This document shows, in pieces, positions 26,101-35,703 of a stretch of 64,000 nt of DNA (positions are counted from its first letter, which is position 1; every line of letters starts with the position of its first letter). The position numbers were made by a program, and so were the translations under genes. This stretch comes from Orbus sasakiae (lineage in GTDB: Bacteria > Pseudomonadota > Gammaproteobacteria > Enterobacterales > Orbaceae): contig NZ_BAABHY010000001.1 in assembly GCF_039542345.1 (NCBI RefSeq), forward strand, positions 496,001 through 560,000, given 5' to 3'. The notes below the pieces were generated by a model that saw nothing but the letters and a program-made list of their open reading frames with translations, did no database searches and had not been told where the DNA came from.

Positions 26101-26983
26101 TGATAACGACAACAAGATGGCGGAAAAAGCAGAAAAACGCATGGCTCAAGCGCTTGCGACCAGTAAAGTGGCTGCTGATACCTATGTTGACCAAAGCCAA
26201 GATGTGACATTAACAAAAAGCGACATTAACCGTATGGCATTTCGCTCTTTAGCATTACAAGCATCATTTAACTACGAGCGTATGCAAGCAGGTGGCTGGT
26301 TATTCACGATTTTACCGGCCTTACGTAAAATTCATCGCAACAACGATGACCTCAAAAACGCCATGCATATGCATATGGAATTTATTAATGTGCACCCGTT
26401 TGATGTAACGTTTTTATCAGGCTTAGTGCTAGCCATGGAAAAAGGTAAAGAAAATATCTCGACAATTCGAGCCGTGAAAGTCGCCTTAATGGGGCCATTA
26501 GGTGGCATTGGTGATGCACTTTTCTGGTTAACATTATTACCAATCTGTGCCGGTATTGGGGCTTCACTTGCGTTAGAAGGCAGTCTCTTTGGGCCGATTA
26601 TCTTCTTATTAATGTTTAATATTGTGCATTTTGGTTTGCGTTTTGGCTTAGCTCATTACGGGTATCGAGCAGGTACCAGTGCGCTACCATTACTGAAAAC
26701 CCATACTAAACGTATCTCTCATGCGGCGTCCATTGTTGGAATGACAGTCATTGGGGCATTAGTCGCATCCTATGTTCACCTAGCAACCCCGCTTGAAATC
26801 AATGCCGGTCAAGCGCATATCGCCTTGCAAATAGATGTCTTAGATAAGCTGATGCCCAATTTATTGCCTTTAGGCTTTACCTTAATTGTTTACAGCCTAA
26901 TGAAGCGTAACGTTTCACCGGTTAAATTAATCGGCTTGACCGTTGTGCTGGGTGTATTGGGTAAATTGATAGGGATCTTATAA
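26090..26983 (+). CDS. agaD: PTS EIID, mannose class membrane subunit
   Basis: About 298 aa. Conserved EIID features are MAFRSLALQASFNYERMQAG, GPLGGIGDALFWLTLLPI and a hydrophobic C-terminal half. The ATG at 26090 is preceded by ggaggtgg and lies inside the EIIC gene end. A longer frame from 26045 would have a non-conserved, Trp/Arg-rich start and is unlikely. It works with EIIC in uptake of the amino sugar. Confidence 0.9.
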   Translation: MAFNDNDNKMAEKAEKRMAQALATSKVAADTYVDQSQDVTLTKSDINRMAFRSLALQASFNYERMQAGGWLFTILPALRKIHRNNDDLKNAMHMHMEFINVHPFDVTFLSGLVLAMEKGKENISTIRAVKVALMGPLGGIGDALFWLTLLPICAGIGASLALEGSLFGPIIFLLMFNIVHFGLRFGLAHYGYRAGTSALPLLKTHTKRISHAASIVGMTVIGALVASYVHLATPLEINAGQAHIALQIDVLDKLMPNLLPLGFTLIVYSLMKRNVSPVKLIGLTVVLGVLGKLIGIL

Positions 26984-26992
26984 GGAGTAAAC

Positions 26993-27430
26993 ATGTTAGG
27001 AGTCATATTAACCGGTCACGGTAGCTTTGCTACCGGGCTTTATGAAGCCGCCGTACAAATTATGGGTGAACAAGCACAGTTTACGGCGGTTAATTTCCCC
27101 GATGGTATGAGTAGCGAACAACTAGAACACCAACTCAACGATGCATTAACGGTGTGTGATAAGGGGGATGGTGTTGTGTTTTTAACCGATATTTTAGGGG
27201 GATCGCCTTTTCGTTTCGCCGCAATGCTCAGTTACCAATATCCGCATATTGAAGTCATCAGTGGCACAAATATGCCATTACTGCTAGAAATGCTAATGCA
27301 ACGTGATGCAATAGATTCCGCGTCATTTCGTCTGTTAGCCATTAATAATGGCAAGCAAGGTGTTACCAGTCTGTGGCATGAAAATCAAAAAAGCCCTGCT
27401 ACCAATAAGGAATGTCAAGATGGAATCTAA
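26993..27430 (+). CDS. agaF: PTS EIIA, mannose class (AgaF-like)
   Basis: 145 aa, single domain. The N-terminal GVILTGHGSFATGLYEA carries the phospho-His9, and FLTDILGGSPFRFAAML is conserved. It passes phosphate from HPr to EIIB. It completes a four-subunit PTS with separate polypeptides in the order B-C-D-A. The stop overlaps the agaA start by 11 bases. Confidence 0.9.
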   Translation: MLGVILTGHGSFATGLYEAAVQIMGEQAQFTAVNFPDGMSSEQLEHQLNDALTVCDKGDGVVFLTDILGGSPFRFAAMLSYQYPHIEVISGTNMPLLLEMLMQRDAIDSASFRLLAINNGKQGVTSLWHENQKSPATNKECQDGI

Positions 27431-28589
27431 GCAGATTCACGCAAAGCAAGTGCTAACACCTGTCGGTTGGGTAGAAAATGCCATCATCCATATTGAGGGC
27501 GGCAATATTCTTGCTATTGAGCCAAGTGGAAAACCGTGTCCACACTCAATCAGCGTGTTACCCGCGTTAATTGACACTCACATTCATGGTGTTATGGGTG
27601 TGGATACAATGGATGCGACGCACGAAGCACTCAATACAATGAGTTGTTTTTTGGCGCAACATGGTGTGGGTGCCTTTTTAGCCACTACCGTGACAGAAAG
27701 CCACCAACGCATTGAGGCCGCATTAGCACAAGTGCAACAGAGCATACAAAAAGGCGTTGATGGTGCGTGTCTGCTCGGTTCGTATTTAGAAGGGCCTTTT
27801 TTTAATCCCGTTCATAAGGGCGCTCACCCTCAAAACTTACTGCAAGCACCCGACCGCAAAGTGTTAGAAAAGTGGTTAGCCATTGCCCAAGGCACATTGA
27901 AATGTGTGGCTTTAGCACCCGAATATCCCGATGCGTTGTCCATCATCCGTTGGCTACGTACATTAAATATCCGTGTCATGCTGGGTCATACTAATGCGGA
28001 TTATCAAACCACTAAATCCGCCTTGTTGGCGGGGGCTAATGGCGTGGTGCATTGTTATAACGGGATGTCGGGATTGCATCATCGTCATCCTGGTGTGGTT
28101 GGCGCTGCGCTAAGCGTTCCCGATTGCCAAACTGAAATTATCGTCGATGGTCATCATGTGCATCCCGCGGCGGTTGCTATTGCACATCGCTGCTGTCAGC
28201 ACAATTTATTGTTAGTCAGTGATGCGATGCGCGCGACCGGTATGCCCAATGGTGACTATTACTTAGGCGAATTGTTAGTCCATATGCAAGATAACGTTGT
28301 GCGTACCGATGATGGGGGACTTGCAGGCAGCGCGTTAACGCTCGATCGCGCCGTGCAGCATCTTGCTGACTTTAGCCATATCACGTTTGAACAGGCTTGG
28401 TTGCATGGCAGCTATTATCCAGCAAAAGCACTCGGCGTTGATGACCAATTAGGCAGTATTGCACCGAACAAACATGCCAATTTAGTGTTATTAGATGATA
28501 CTCATCACCTTATTGCTACGTTGGTTAACGGCAAGGTGGTTTACCAATCAAATCAGTTTAGGAGTGAATATGTATCTTATCTCAAGTAA
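27420..28589 (+). CDS. agaA: AgaA, N-acetylgalactosamine-6-phosphate deacetylase
   Basis: 389 aa, amidohydrolase fold of the NagA/AgaA family. Metal and substrate motifs are DTHIHGVMGVDTM (His54, His56), LEGPFFNPVHKGAH, MLGHTNADY, HCYNGMSGLHHRHPGVVGAA, and VSDAMRATGMPNG with the catalytic Asp. It removes acetate from GalNAc-6-phosphate, giving galactosamine-6-phosphate for AgaS. I start it at 27420 (aagga upstream, conserved length); an earlier in-frame TTG-type start at 27348 lies inside agaF. NagA-type activity on GlcNAc-6-P is possible, but context favours AgaA. Its 3' end overlaps agaY by 20 bases. Confidence 0.88.
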   Translation: MESKQIHAKQVLTPVGWVENAIIHIEGGNILAIEPSGKPCPHSISVLPALIDTHIHGVMGVDTMDATHEALNTMSCFLAQHGVGAFLATTVTESHQRIEAALAQVQQSIQKGVDGACLLGSYLEGPFFNPVHKGAHPQNLLQAPDRKVLEKWLAIAQGTLKCVALAPEYPDALSIIRWLRTLNIRVMLGHTNADYQTTKSALLAGANGVVHCYNGMSGLHHRHPGVVGAALSVPDCQTEIIVDGHHVHPAAVAIAHRCCQHNLLLVSDAMRATGMPNGDYYLGELLVHMQDNVVRTDDGGLAGSALTLDRAVQHLADFSHITFEQAWLHGSYYPAKALGVDDQLGSIAPNKHANLVLLDDTHHLIATLVNGKVVYQSNQFRSEYVSYLK

Positions 28590-29424
28590 AAATATGTTAC
28601 TCAAAGCCCAAAAAGAGGGCTATGCGATACCCGCATTTAATATTCATAATTTGGAAACCATTCAAGTGATTGCTGAAACGGCCGCAGAAATGGAATCCCC
28701 TGTTATCATGGCCGGTACTCCAAGCACATTTAACTATGCTGGCACAGGGTATTTAGTTGCTATCTGTCAGCAAGCTGCGCGAGAGTATGATTTACCCTTT
28801 GCACTACATTTAGATCATCATGAGCAATTCAATGATATCAAGGTCAAGATTCAATCGGGTATCCGCTCAGCGATGATTGATGGTTCACATTACCCTTTCA
28901 ACGATAATATTGCGCTTGTTCGTCACGTCGTTGACTATTGTCATCAATATGATGCCAGTGTCGAAGCTGAGTTAGGTCGATTGGGGGGGCAAGAAGATGA
29001 TTTAGTGGTTGATGAAGCCGCTAGCTTTTATACCGATCCAGACGCAGCCGTCGAATTTGTTAAACAAACCAACATCGATTCATTAGCGGTCGCTATCGGT
29101 TCTGCGCATGGTTTATATCATGGTGAACCTAAGCTTGATTTTGATCGCCTTGCTAAAATCCATCAGCGAGTGAGTGTACCATTAGTACTGCATGGTGCAT
29201 CGGGGATTCCTGAAACAATGGTGAAAAGGGCGATCAGTTTAGGCATTTGCAAAGTCAATGTCGCAACTGAATTGAAAATTGCATTTTCTGATGCAGTCAA
29301 AGCCTATTTTAATGATAACCCAGCCGCTAACGATCCAAGGCACTACATGGCACCCGGTAAAGCTGCAATGAAAAAAATTGTGCAAGAAAAAATCCGTATC
29401 TGTAATAGTGCAGGCAAACGTTAA
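28570..29424 (+). CDS. agaY: AgaY/KbaY-type tagatose-1,6-bisphosphate aldolase, catalytic subunit
   Basis: 284 aa, class II aldolase. Conserved motifs are AIPAFNIHNLETIQ, the zinc/catalytic LHLDHHEQF, VEAELGRLGGQEDD, AVAIGSAHGLYHGEPKLDF and LHGASGIPETMV. It cleaves tagatose-1,6-bisphosphate to DHAP and glyceraldehyde-3-phosphate. The start at 28570 (taggagtga ribosome site) lies inside the end of agaA. It is followed by the non-catalytic subunit AgaZ. Length and motifs match KbaY/GatY (284-286 aa). Confidence 0.92.
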   Translation: MYLISSKNMLLKAQKEGYAIPAFNIHNLETIQVIAETAAEMESPVIMAGTPSTFNYAGTGYLVAICQQAAREYDLPFALHLDHHEQFNDIKVKIQSGIRSAMIDGSHYPFNDNIALVRHVVDYCHQYDASVEAELGRLGGQEDDLVVDEAASFYTDPDAAVEFVKQTNIDSLAVAIGSAHGLYHGEPKLDFDRLAKIHQRVSVPLVLHGASGIPETMVKRAISLGICKVNVATELKIAFSDAVKAYFNDNPAANDPRHYMAPGKAAMKKIVQEKIRICNSAGKR

Positions 29425-29435
29425 GTGGGTAACTC

Positions 29436-30713
29436 ATGAAAACCATTGTTAAAACACATAAAAATGACCGTCAACACGGTATCTATTCGGTTTGTTCAGC
29501 ACATCCGTTAGTTATTGAAGCCGTGCTATTGTTTAATCGCTCGTTAGATACCCATGTGCTGATTGAAGCAACGTCTAATCAAGTGAATCAATATGGTGGC
29601 TATACGGGGATGCAGCCGGCTGATTTTCGTGACTTTGTTTTTGCAATTGCAAATAAAGTCAAGTTTCCAACATCACGCATCATACTTGGCGGTGATCATC
29701 TTGGCCCAAACTGTTGGCAACATGAATCTGCGGAAGTTGCGATGCAAAAAGCAGAAGTGTTGATTGCCCAATATGTCAAAGCGGGCTTTCGTAAAATACA
29801 TTTAGATACATCAATGTCATGTGCTGATGATAGTATGCCTTTAGCGCCAGATGTCGTGGCCGAACGGTCTGCGCGTTTATGCCTTGTTGCAGAAAACACC
29901 GCTACGGATTCTCAAAAACATGCGTTAAGTTATGTGATTGGGACCGAGGTGCCGATTCCAGGTGGTGAGGCGCATGCCATTGAAACGGCTTTAGTGACAA
30001 CGGTGGATAATGCAAAGTTGACTATCAGTCGTCATCAACAGGCTTTTCAACAATTGGGGCTAAATGACGCATTTAAACGCGTGATTGCTATTGTTGTGCA
30101 ACCAGGGGTAGAGTTTGATCAGCACAATATTATTCAATATCAACGGCAAAAGGCACTGGATTTATCTGCTTTTATTGACACAACGCCGTTTGTTTATGAA
30201 GCTCATTCAACCGATTACCAAACGCCAGCGCATTTAAAACAGCTCGTGCACGATCACTTTGCCATATTAAAAGTAGGGCCTGCATTAACGTTTGCCTTAC
30301 GTGAAGCAGTGTTTGCTTTGGCGATGATAGAAAAAGTGATCATTGCGCCCGCACAGCAAAGTCAGATTATGGCGGTAATGGATGATGTTATGCTTGATAA
30401 TCCACAATATTGGCAAAAATATTATGATAGCAAATATTCAAAATATCGAGTTGAACTGGATTATAGCTTGTCTGATCGTTGTCGTTATTATTGGCCCGAT
30501 CCGAGTATTAACCAAGCATTGGACAAGCTATTGAGTAACTTATCAAGTACCACGATTGCATTAGGTGTGTTAAGCCAGTATATGCCAATACAATTTAATC
30601 ATGTCTTGGCTAAGCAGTGTCAACATGAGCCAAAATCACTACTAATTGATAAAATACAGGATGTATTACGCCAGTATGATCAAGCCTGTCGTTCATCGAC
30701 CATTCATGTTTAA
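29436..30713 (+). CDS. agaZ: AgaZ/KbaZ/GatZ-type subunit of tagatose-bisphosphate aldolase
   Basis: 425 aa. Family features are GIYSVCSAHPLVIEAVLLFN, VLIEATSNQVNQYGGYTGM, ILGGDHLGPNCWQ, HLDTSMSCADD and YVIGTEVPIPGGEA. These proteins are needed for full activity and stability of the AgaY/KbaY partner and have an aldolase-like barrel of their own. The pairing Y then Z, 11 bp apart, is the usual subunit arrangement. Confidence 0.92.
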   Translation: MKTIVKTHKNDRQHGIYSVCSAHPLVIEAVLLFNRSLDTHVLIEATSNQVNQYGGYTGMQPADFRDFVFAIANKVKFPTSRIILGGDHLGPNCWQHESAEVAMQKAEVLIAQYVKAGFRKIHLDTSMSCADDSMPLAPDVVAERSARLCLVAENTATDSQKHALSYVIGTEVPIPGGEAHAIETALVTTVDNAKLTISRHQQAFQQLGLNDAFKRVIAIVVQPGVEFDQHNIIQYQRQKALDLSAFIDTTPFVYEAHSTDYQTPAHLKQLVHDHFAILKVGPALTFALREAVFALAMIEKVIIAPAQQSQIMAVMDDVMLDNPQYWQKYYDSKYSKYRVELDYSLSDRCRYYWPDPSINQALDKLLSNLSSTTIALGVLSQYMPIQFNHVLAKQCQHEPKSLLIDKIQDVLRQYDQACRSSTIHV

Positions 30714-30727
30714 TCATTGGGGGATAT

Positions 30728-31987
30728 ATGAAAAAAGTGAAGTTAAAATTACTGTTTAGTTTGCCTTTTATCTTATCATTTTCAGCGCAAGCCGTTGAAA
30801 ATCTCGATAGCTATACGTTAGAACAAGTGGTTGTGTTTAGCCGACATGGCTTACGGGCGCCGCTGGCTAGCCCAACAAGTACACTCGGTAAAGTCACGCC
30901 CAATCAATGGCCTAAATGGGATACGCCTGCCAGTTATTTAACCAGTCGTGGTGGCGTGCTTGAAAGCTATTTTGGTCACTATTTTAGTGAATGGCTCGTG
31001 GATAATAAATTATTCGTGGATAATCGCTGCCCAACCGATAAAGAGGTTTATATCTATACCAACAGTTTGCAGCGCACAATTGCAACGGGGCAGTATTTTG
31101 CAGTCGGGGCTTTCCCGGGGTGTTTAGTGCCAGTCGTGCATAAAGAAAAACTCGGTACGATGGATCCGGTATTTTTCCCTGTGATTCGTGATGATAGCCC
31201 GGCGTTTAAACAAGCGGCAATTGCATCAATGAATGATACAGCGGGGCCAAATGGGATTGACGGTTTAAATAACCAATTGCGTGATGCCTACCAAGATATG
31301 GCTAATGTGATTAATTATTCTGCGTCGAGCAACTGTACTACCGATAAACAGTGTGATTTTATTGCTCCGGCTACTCAATTCATCATTGAAAAAGGCAAAG
31401 AACCGGGGCTAACTGGGCCATTGCGCACTGGCACATCCATCGCCGATGCGTTCATTTTACAATATTATGAAGGTTCACCTTTACAAGATGTCGCGTGGGG
31501 ACACATAAAAACCCCTCAACAATTTGAGCAGTTAGTGGCGATTAAAGAACATTATAATACGGTGCTATTTGGTTCGCCGGTTGTGGCAAAACACGTTGCG
31601 GCCAACTTAGTCAGTTACATTGATCACTCGTTCGCTGATGGTGACGACAATATTAAATTTACCTTTTTGACCGGGCATGATTCTAACGTCGCATCGCTGT
31701 TTTCTGCACTGCAAATCAAACCTTATCAACTGCCTAATCAATTTGAAACAACACCGATTGGCGGTAAAGTGGTATTTGAAAAGTGGCGTGATAATCGCAG
31801 TGGTGAAGCATTAATGAAAATTGAATATTTTTATCAATCAACCGATCAAATTCGTCATTTAACTGAACTCAATCGTGATAATCCACCTCAAAAAGTGGTG
31901 CTAGAGATGCAAAATTGCCCAACTAATGCGATGGGATTTTGCTCATTTACGACGTTTAAACACGTGATGAGTGACATTAGCAAATAA
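30728..31987 (+). CDS. agp: Periplasmic histidine acid phosphatase, glucose-1-phosphatase (Agp) like
   Basis: 419 aa with a Sec signal peptide (KLLFSLPFILSFSAQA). The phospho-His motif RHGLRAP lies at residues 39-45, and the proton-donor HD of TGHDSNVASL near residue 316. Disulphide-type Cys pairs are present (CPTDKEVY, CTTDKQCDF, CPTNAMGFCS). This fits Agp, which hydrolyses glucose-1-phosphate and also attacks phytate and other sugar phosphates. It follows agaZ by 14 bp in the same direction, so it is probably co-transcribed with the aga genes. That is unusual and could mean it removes phosphate from sugar phosphates in the periplasm. Confidence 0.85.
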   Translation: MKKVKLKLLFSLPFILSFSAQAVENLDSYTLEQVVVFSRHGLRAPLASPTSTLGKVTPNQWPKWDTPASYLTSRGGVLESYFGHYFSEWLVDNKLFVDNRCPTDKEVYIYTNSLQRTIATGQYFAVGAFPGCLVPVVHKEKLGTMDPVFFPVIRDDSPAFKQAAIASMNDTAGPNGIDGLNNQLRDAYQDMANVINYSASSNCTTDKQCDFIAPATQFIIEKGKEPGLTGPLRTGTSIADAFILQYYEGSPLQDVAWGHIKTPQQFEQLVAIKEHYNTVLFGSPVVAKHVAANLVSYIDHSFADGDDNIKFTFLTGHDSNVASLFSALQIKPYQLPNQFETTPIGGKVVFEKWRDNRSGEALMKIEYFYQSTDQIRHLTELNRDNPPQKVVLEMQNCPTNAMGFCSFTTFKHVMSDISK

Positions 31988-32135
31988 ATCACTAGCGGTT
32001 ATCATGGCGATTCACGGGTTGCTTAACTGTGTTAGTCCATGATGGCGATTTTAGTTAGCGTTGATTTTATCTCTAACGATGAGAGTGAATGAAGCCCATC
32101 AACGCTAAAAAAGCGCCTTTTTACATAACGCTATA

Positions 32136-32489
32136 TCAGATAATGTCAAGCACGCTTTCAGGTGGTCGCCCGATTCGTGCTTGACCATTCGCAACCACAA
32201 TCGGGCGTTCGATCAATTTAGGGTTATCGTGCATAGCTGCTAAAAGTTGGGCTTGGGTCAGTGTTTGATCATTCAGATTAAGCGCTTGATAGGCATCTTC
32301 TTTTGTTCGCATTAATGAGCGGGCCGAATCAAAACCAAGCTGTTTTAATAATGTAGTTAACGTACTGACGGATGGTGGGTTATCTAAATAAAGCACAACG
32401 TGCGGTTCGATGCCATGTTGTTTTAATAGTGCTAGGGTTTCGCGGCTTTTAGAACATTTTGGGTTATGGTAAATGGTAATCGTTGACAT
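32136..32489 (-). CDS. ArsC/YfgD-type arsenate reductase-like protein
   Basis: 117 aa, thioredoxin-like ArsC family. The catalytic Cys12 lies in YHNPKCSKSRETL. Basic residues that hold arsenate in ArsC are present (LMRTKEDAY; RPIVVANGQARIGRPPE). The NPKCSKS form is closer to the enteric YfgD subgroup than to plasmid ArsC, so arsenic resistance is not certain. I start it at 32489, where a perfect ggagga ribosome site precedes the ATG, and not at 32573. No arsB or arsR is nearby. Confidence 0.85.
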   Translation of the reverse strand: MSTITIYHNPKCSKSRETLALLKQHGIEPHVVLYLDNPPSVSTLTTLLKQLGFDSARSLMRTKEDAYQALNLNDQTLTQAQLLAAMHDNPKLIERPIVVANGQARIGRPPESVLDII

Positions 32490-32777
32490 ATCGTCCTCCC
32501 GTTTAATCATGCTCATCCCTAAAAAGGAATGAACGAAATGTAATGTTGTGCTTACCATACCACATAATACCAATATGTCAGACCGATTTTCGTTGCTGAT
32601 GGTATGATCAACGTATTGATTTCGTCACATAATTTCAGCCAGATCTGATTGAATGCCTGTTTTTTACTTGAAAGCGTAACATTGCGTTAAAAACATTCTC
32701 ACTGACGATATTCAATTTTAGTAAATTGGCAAAAAAGCAGGTATAATCGCCGCGTCTTTTTTATCCGCGAATACGTC

Positions 32778-34709
32778 ATGATCCAACTACATAACCAACT
32801 TGAATTACTCAGTCCGGCAAAAGATGTCGAGATTGCCAGACAAGCCATTTTACATGGCTCAGATGCCGTCTATATTGGCGGGCCTAGCTTTGGTGCGCGT
32901 CATAATGCCGGCAATACGGTCAGTGATATTGCCAAACTCGTCGAATTTGCACATCACTATTATGCAAAAGTCTTTGTGACATTAAATACCATTTTGCACG
33001 ATAATGAGCTAGAACCCGCGCGTTTATTGATACATCAGCTATACGAAGCAGGGGTAGATGCCTTGATTGTACAAGATATGGGGGTTTTGGCACTTGATAT
33101 TCCGCCAATTGATCTGCACGCCAGTACACAAATGGATATTCGCACCCCAGAAAAAGCTAAATTTTTAGCCGATGTCGGGTTTTCACAAATTGTGTTGGCT
33201 CGCGAATTGGATCTGCAAGACATTCAGGCTATTCATCAGCAAACTGATGCCAATATTGAATACTTTATTCATGGTGCGCTGTGTGTGGCGTTTTCTGGGC
33301 AATGTTATATTTCTCATGCACAAACGGGACGCAGTGCAAACCGAGGTGACTGTTCACAAGCTTGCCGTTTACCGTTTACGCTGAAAGATGATCAAGGCCG
33401 TGTTGTGGCTTATGAAAAGCACTTATTGTCGATGAAAGACAATAATCAATCTGACAATCTTACACAGCTTGTTAATGCGGGGGTTCGCTCATTTAAGATT
33501 GAAGGGCGCTATAAAGACATCAGTTATGTCAAAAATATCACGGCTTTTTATCGTCAAAAATTGGATCTCATTTTAAGTGAACGATCGGATTTAGTGCGGG
33601 CATCAAGTGGTAAAACAGAATACTTTTTCACCCCCGATCCTAATCGTACTTTCCATCGAGGGAGTACGGATTATTTTGTGAATGGTCGTAAAGCCGATAT
33701 TGGCGCATTTGATTCCCCCAAATTTGTTGGCTTACAAGTAGGGGAATTGGTCAAAGTTACAGATAAATCGATCGAGATTAAATCGCAAACCCCATTAGTC
33801 AATGGTGATGGATTAAATGTATTGGTCAAGCGTGAAGTGGTCGGGTTTCGTGCTGATAAAGTTGAAAAATTATCAGCCGAACTGTACCGCGTTTACCCAA
33901 ATGAATTACCCAAGTCATTAATGACGTTACGATTACCGTGTCTCATTAACCGAAATTTAGATCATGTTTGGCAACAAAGTTTACTCAAAGAGTCCAGTCA
34001 ACGTCGTATTGGCGTTGCCTTTTTGTTACGTCATTGCCAAGGTGGGATTGAACTGGTTGCAGTCAGTGAAGAGGGCATCGAAGTGAGCCAATGTCTATTG
34101 GCAGATTTTGACTTGGCACAGCAAGCGGATAAAGCGCAAAAAAATCTAGCAGACAGCTTAGCTAAACTGGGGCAAACAATCTATTATGCAACGACAACTG
34201 ACATTGAGTTAAACCCCGTTTACTTTATTCCAAACAGTCAATTAAATCAGCTACGCCGAGACGTGATTGATCGATTAACTCAGGCGCGTTTAAAACATTA
34301 TGTGCGTCGCTTGCGTAAAAACGAAGTGACACCAACGCCGATTTATCCTGAAAGCCATTTAACGTTTTTGGCGAATGTGTATAACCACAAAGCACGAGCG
34401 TTTTACCAGCGTCATGGGGTTGAACTGATTGATAATGCTTATGAAGCTCATGAAGTAAAAGACGATGCGCCATTGATGATTACTAAACATTGTCTACGTT
34501 TTGCCTTTAATTTGTGTCCAAAACAAGCTAAAGGGGTACAAGGGGTTAGGACAAAAGTGTCGCCAATGAAATTGGTCCATAACAATGAAGAGCTGACATT
34601 AAAATTTAACTGTAAAGCGTGTGAAATGCAGGTTTGGGGTAAAATTAAGTCGCATATTTTAAAAATGCCTTTACCTGGCAGTGACATTATCTTTTTAGAT
34701 AAACAGTAA
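32778..34709 (+). CDS. rlhA: RlhA (YdcP), U32-family protein for 23S rRNA C2501 hydroxylation
   Basis: 643 aa. The N-terminal U32 peptidase-like barrel (LELLSPAKDVEIARQAILHG; HGALCVAFSGQCYISHAQTG; NRGDCSQACRLPFTLKD) is followed by a DUF3656-type domain and a C-terminal Cys-bearing segment (TKHCLRFAFNLCPKQAKG; FNCKACEMQVWGKIKSHILK). The Cys set probably holds an iron-sulphur cluster. Near-identity with E. coli RlhA over long stretches supports the assignment over TrhP (about 450 aa). RlhA makes 5-hydroxycytidine at position 2501 using prephenate. Confidence 0.93.
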   Translation: MIQLHNQLELLSPAKDVEIARQAILHGSDAVYIGGPSFGARHNAGNTVSDIAKLVEFAHHYYAKVFVTLNTILHDNELEPARLLIHQLYEAGVDALIVQDMGVLALDIPPIDLHASTQMDIRTPEKAKFLADVGFSQIVLARELDLQDIQAIHQQTDANIEYFIHGALCVAFSGQCYISHAQTGRSANRGDCSQACRLPFTLKDDQGRVVAYEKHLLSMKDNNQSDNLTQLVNAGVRSFKIEGRYKDISYVKNITAFYRQKLDLILSERSDLVRASSGKTEYFFTPDPNRTFHRGSTDYFVNGRKADIGAFDSPKFVGLQVGELVKVTDKSIEIKSQTPLVNGDGLNVLVKREVVGFRADKVEKLSAELYRVYPNELPKSLMTLRLPCLINRNLDHVWQQSLLKESSQRRIGVAFLLRHCQGGIELVAVSEEGIEVSQCLLADFDLAQQADKAQKNLADSLAKLGQTIYYATTTDIELNPVYFIPNSQLNQLRRDVIDRLTQARLKHYVRRLRKNEVTPTPIYPESHLTFLANVYNHKARAFYQRHGVELIDNAYEAHEVKDDAPLMITKHCLRFAFNLCPKQAKGVQGVRTKVSPMKLVHNNEELTLKFNCKACEMQVWGKIKSHILKMPLPGSDIIFLDKQ

Positions 34710-34753
34710 ATAGACACGACGTATCAGCTACACCGTGTTTTAATTTCCTTCAA

Positions 34754-34777
34754 GGGCTAACATCAGTTAGCCTTTTT
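34754..34777 (+). terminator. Rho-independent terminator after rlhA
   Basis: GGCTAAC-atca-GTTAGCC stem followed by five T residues. Confidence 0.85.
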
Positions 34778-34827
34778 ATTGTAATGCAATCCTCACGCAC
34801 ATGACTCAATGGCGCTGATGCAATCGT

Positions 34828-35619
34828 TTATTCGCCATTTAATACCGCTAATGCCGCATCATGTAATGCACGATTGGCGGATGCCAAAATTTGCCCTCCG
34901 GCTTCAGCACGATGACCTTGTAACGTAGTAACAACGCCACCGGCTTGTTCAATAATCGGAATAAAAGCAACAATATCATAAGGTTGTAATGATAACTCTA
35001 AGCACAGATCGATTCTACCTGCAGCCAGCATTGCCATGGCATAACATTCACCGCCATAGCGCGTCATTAAGACACGTTGAGTGAGTTCAGCAAACTTAAC
35101 CTGTGGGTGTAACGAATACAGTTCAGGTGACGTGGTATGCAATATCGCGTTAGCTAAGGTCGCATTTTGACGAGTCAGCAGTTGACTATGCCCCATCGGG
35201 CCAGATGTCCATGAATGTTCACCGTCAGCCCAAAAGCGTTCTTGTGTAAACGGCTGACTCATCATCCCCATGCGGGCTATTTGTGCTTGCTGTAAACCAA
35301 TCAAACTCCCCCACACAGGCAGTCCACAAATAAAAGGGCGTGTGCCATCAATCGGATCGATAACCCATTTGAGCAGACTTTGGCTATCGTTTTCGCCAAA
35401 CTCTTCACCTAAAATTGCGTGCTCAGGATAGCGTTGACCAATCAAATCGCGGATGACATGTTCAGCTTGACGATCGGCTTGGGTTACGGGATCAAAGCGA
35501 ACATCCTGCTTATATTTGGTTTCAATCGTTAATGATTGTCGGTAATGCGCGAGGATAGTTTTATCAGCAGCGTCCGCTAAGGTATGAAAAAATTGGGCAT
35601 CAGGTAATGGATTATTCAT
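34828..35619 (-). CDS. hisN: Inositol-monophosphatase-family phosphatase, HisN-like histidinol-phosphatase
   Basis: 263 aa, IMPase fold. Metal-binding motifs are ILGEEFGEN, WVIDPIDGTRPFICGLPVW and a C-terminal motif near YDIVAFIPIIEQAGGVVT. The Thr-Arg after IDG (IDGTRPF) is typical of the HisN branch, where IMPase has IDGT(T/N). The substrate is probably histidinol phosphate, but other sugar phosphates are possible, as no his genes are nearby. It is divergent from a DeoR regulator, with an 84-bp shared promoter region. Confidence 0.75.
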   Translation of the reverse strand: MNNPLPDAQFFHTLADAADKTILAHYRQSLTIETKYKQDVRFDPVTQADRQAEHVIRDLIGQRYPEHAILGEEFGENDSQSLLKWVIDPIDGTRPFICGLPVWGSLIGLQQAQIARMGMMSQPFTQERFWADGEHSWTSGPMGHSQLLTRQNATLANAILHTTSPELYSLHPQVKFAELTQRVLMTRYGGECYAMAMLAAGRIDLCLELSLQPYDIVAFIPIIEQAGGVVTTLQGHRAEAGGQILASANRALHDAALAVLNGE

Positions 35620-35703
35620 TGCAACTCCCGCTCAGTAGGTTAAAATAATGAATATGATTGATTGTGATAGTTTTGTTAATTTTTCGCTCAAAGGTGATGT
35701 TTT

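Noticed and set aside
32056..32107. Terminator after agp (TAGCGTTGAT ... ATCAACGCTA)
   Set aside because: The arms are perfect, but the loop is 32 bases and an A run, not a T run, follows on the plus strand, so it was not listed.
32136..32489. Arsenic resistance operon
   Set aside because: Only an ArsC/YfgD-like reductase is present; no arsR, arsB or acr3 gene is adjacent, and the active-site form is that of YfgD.
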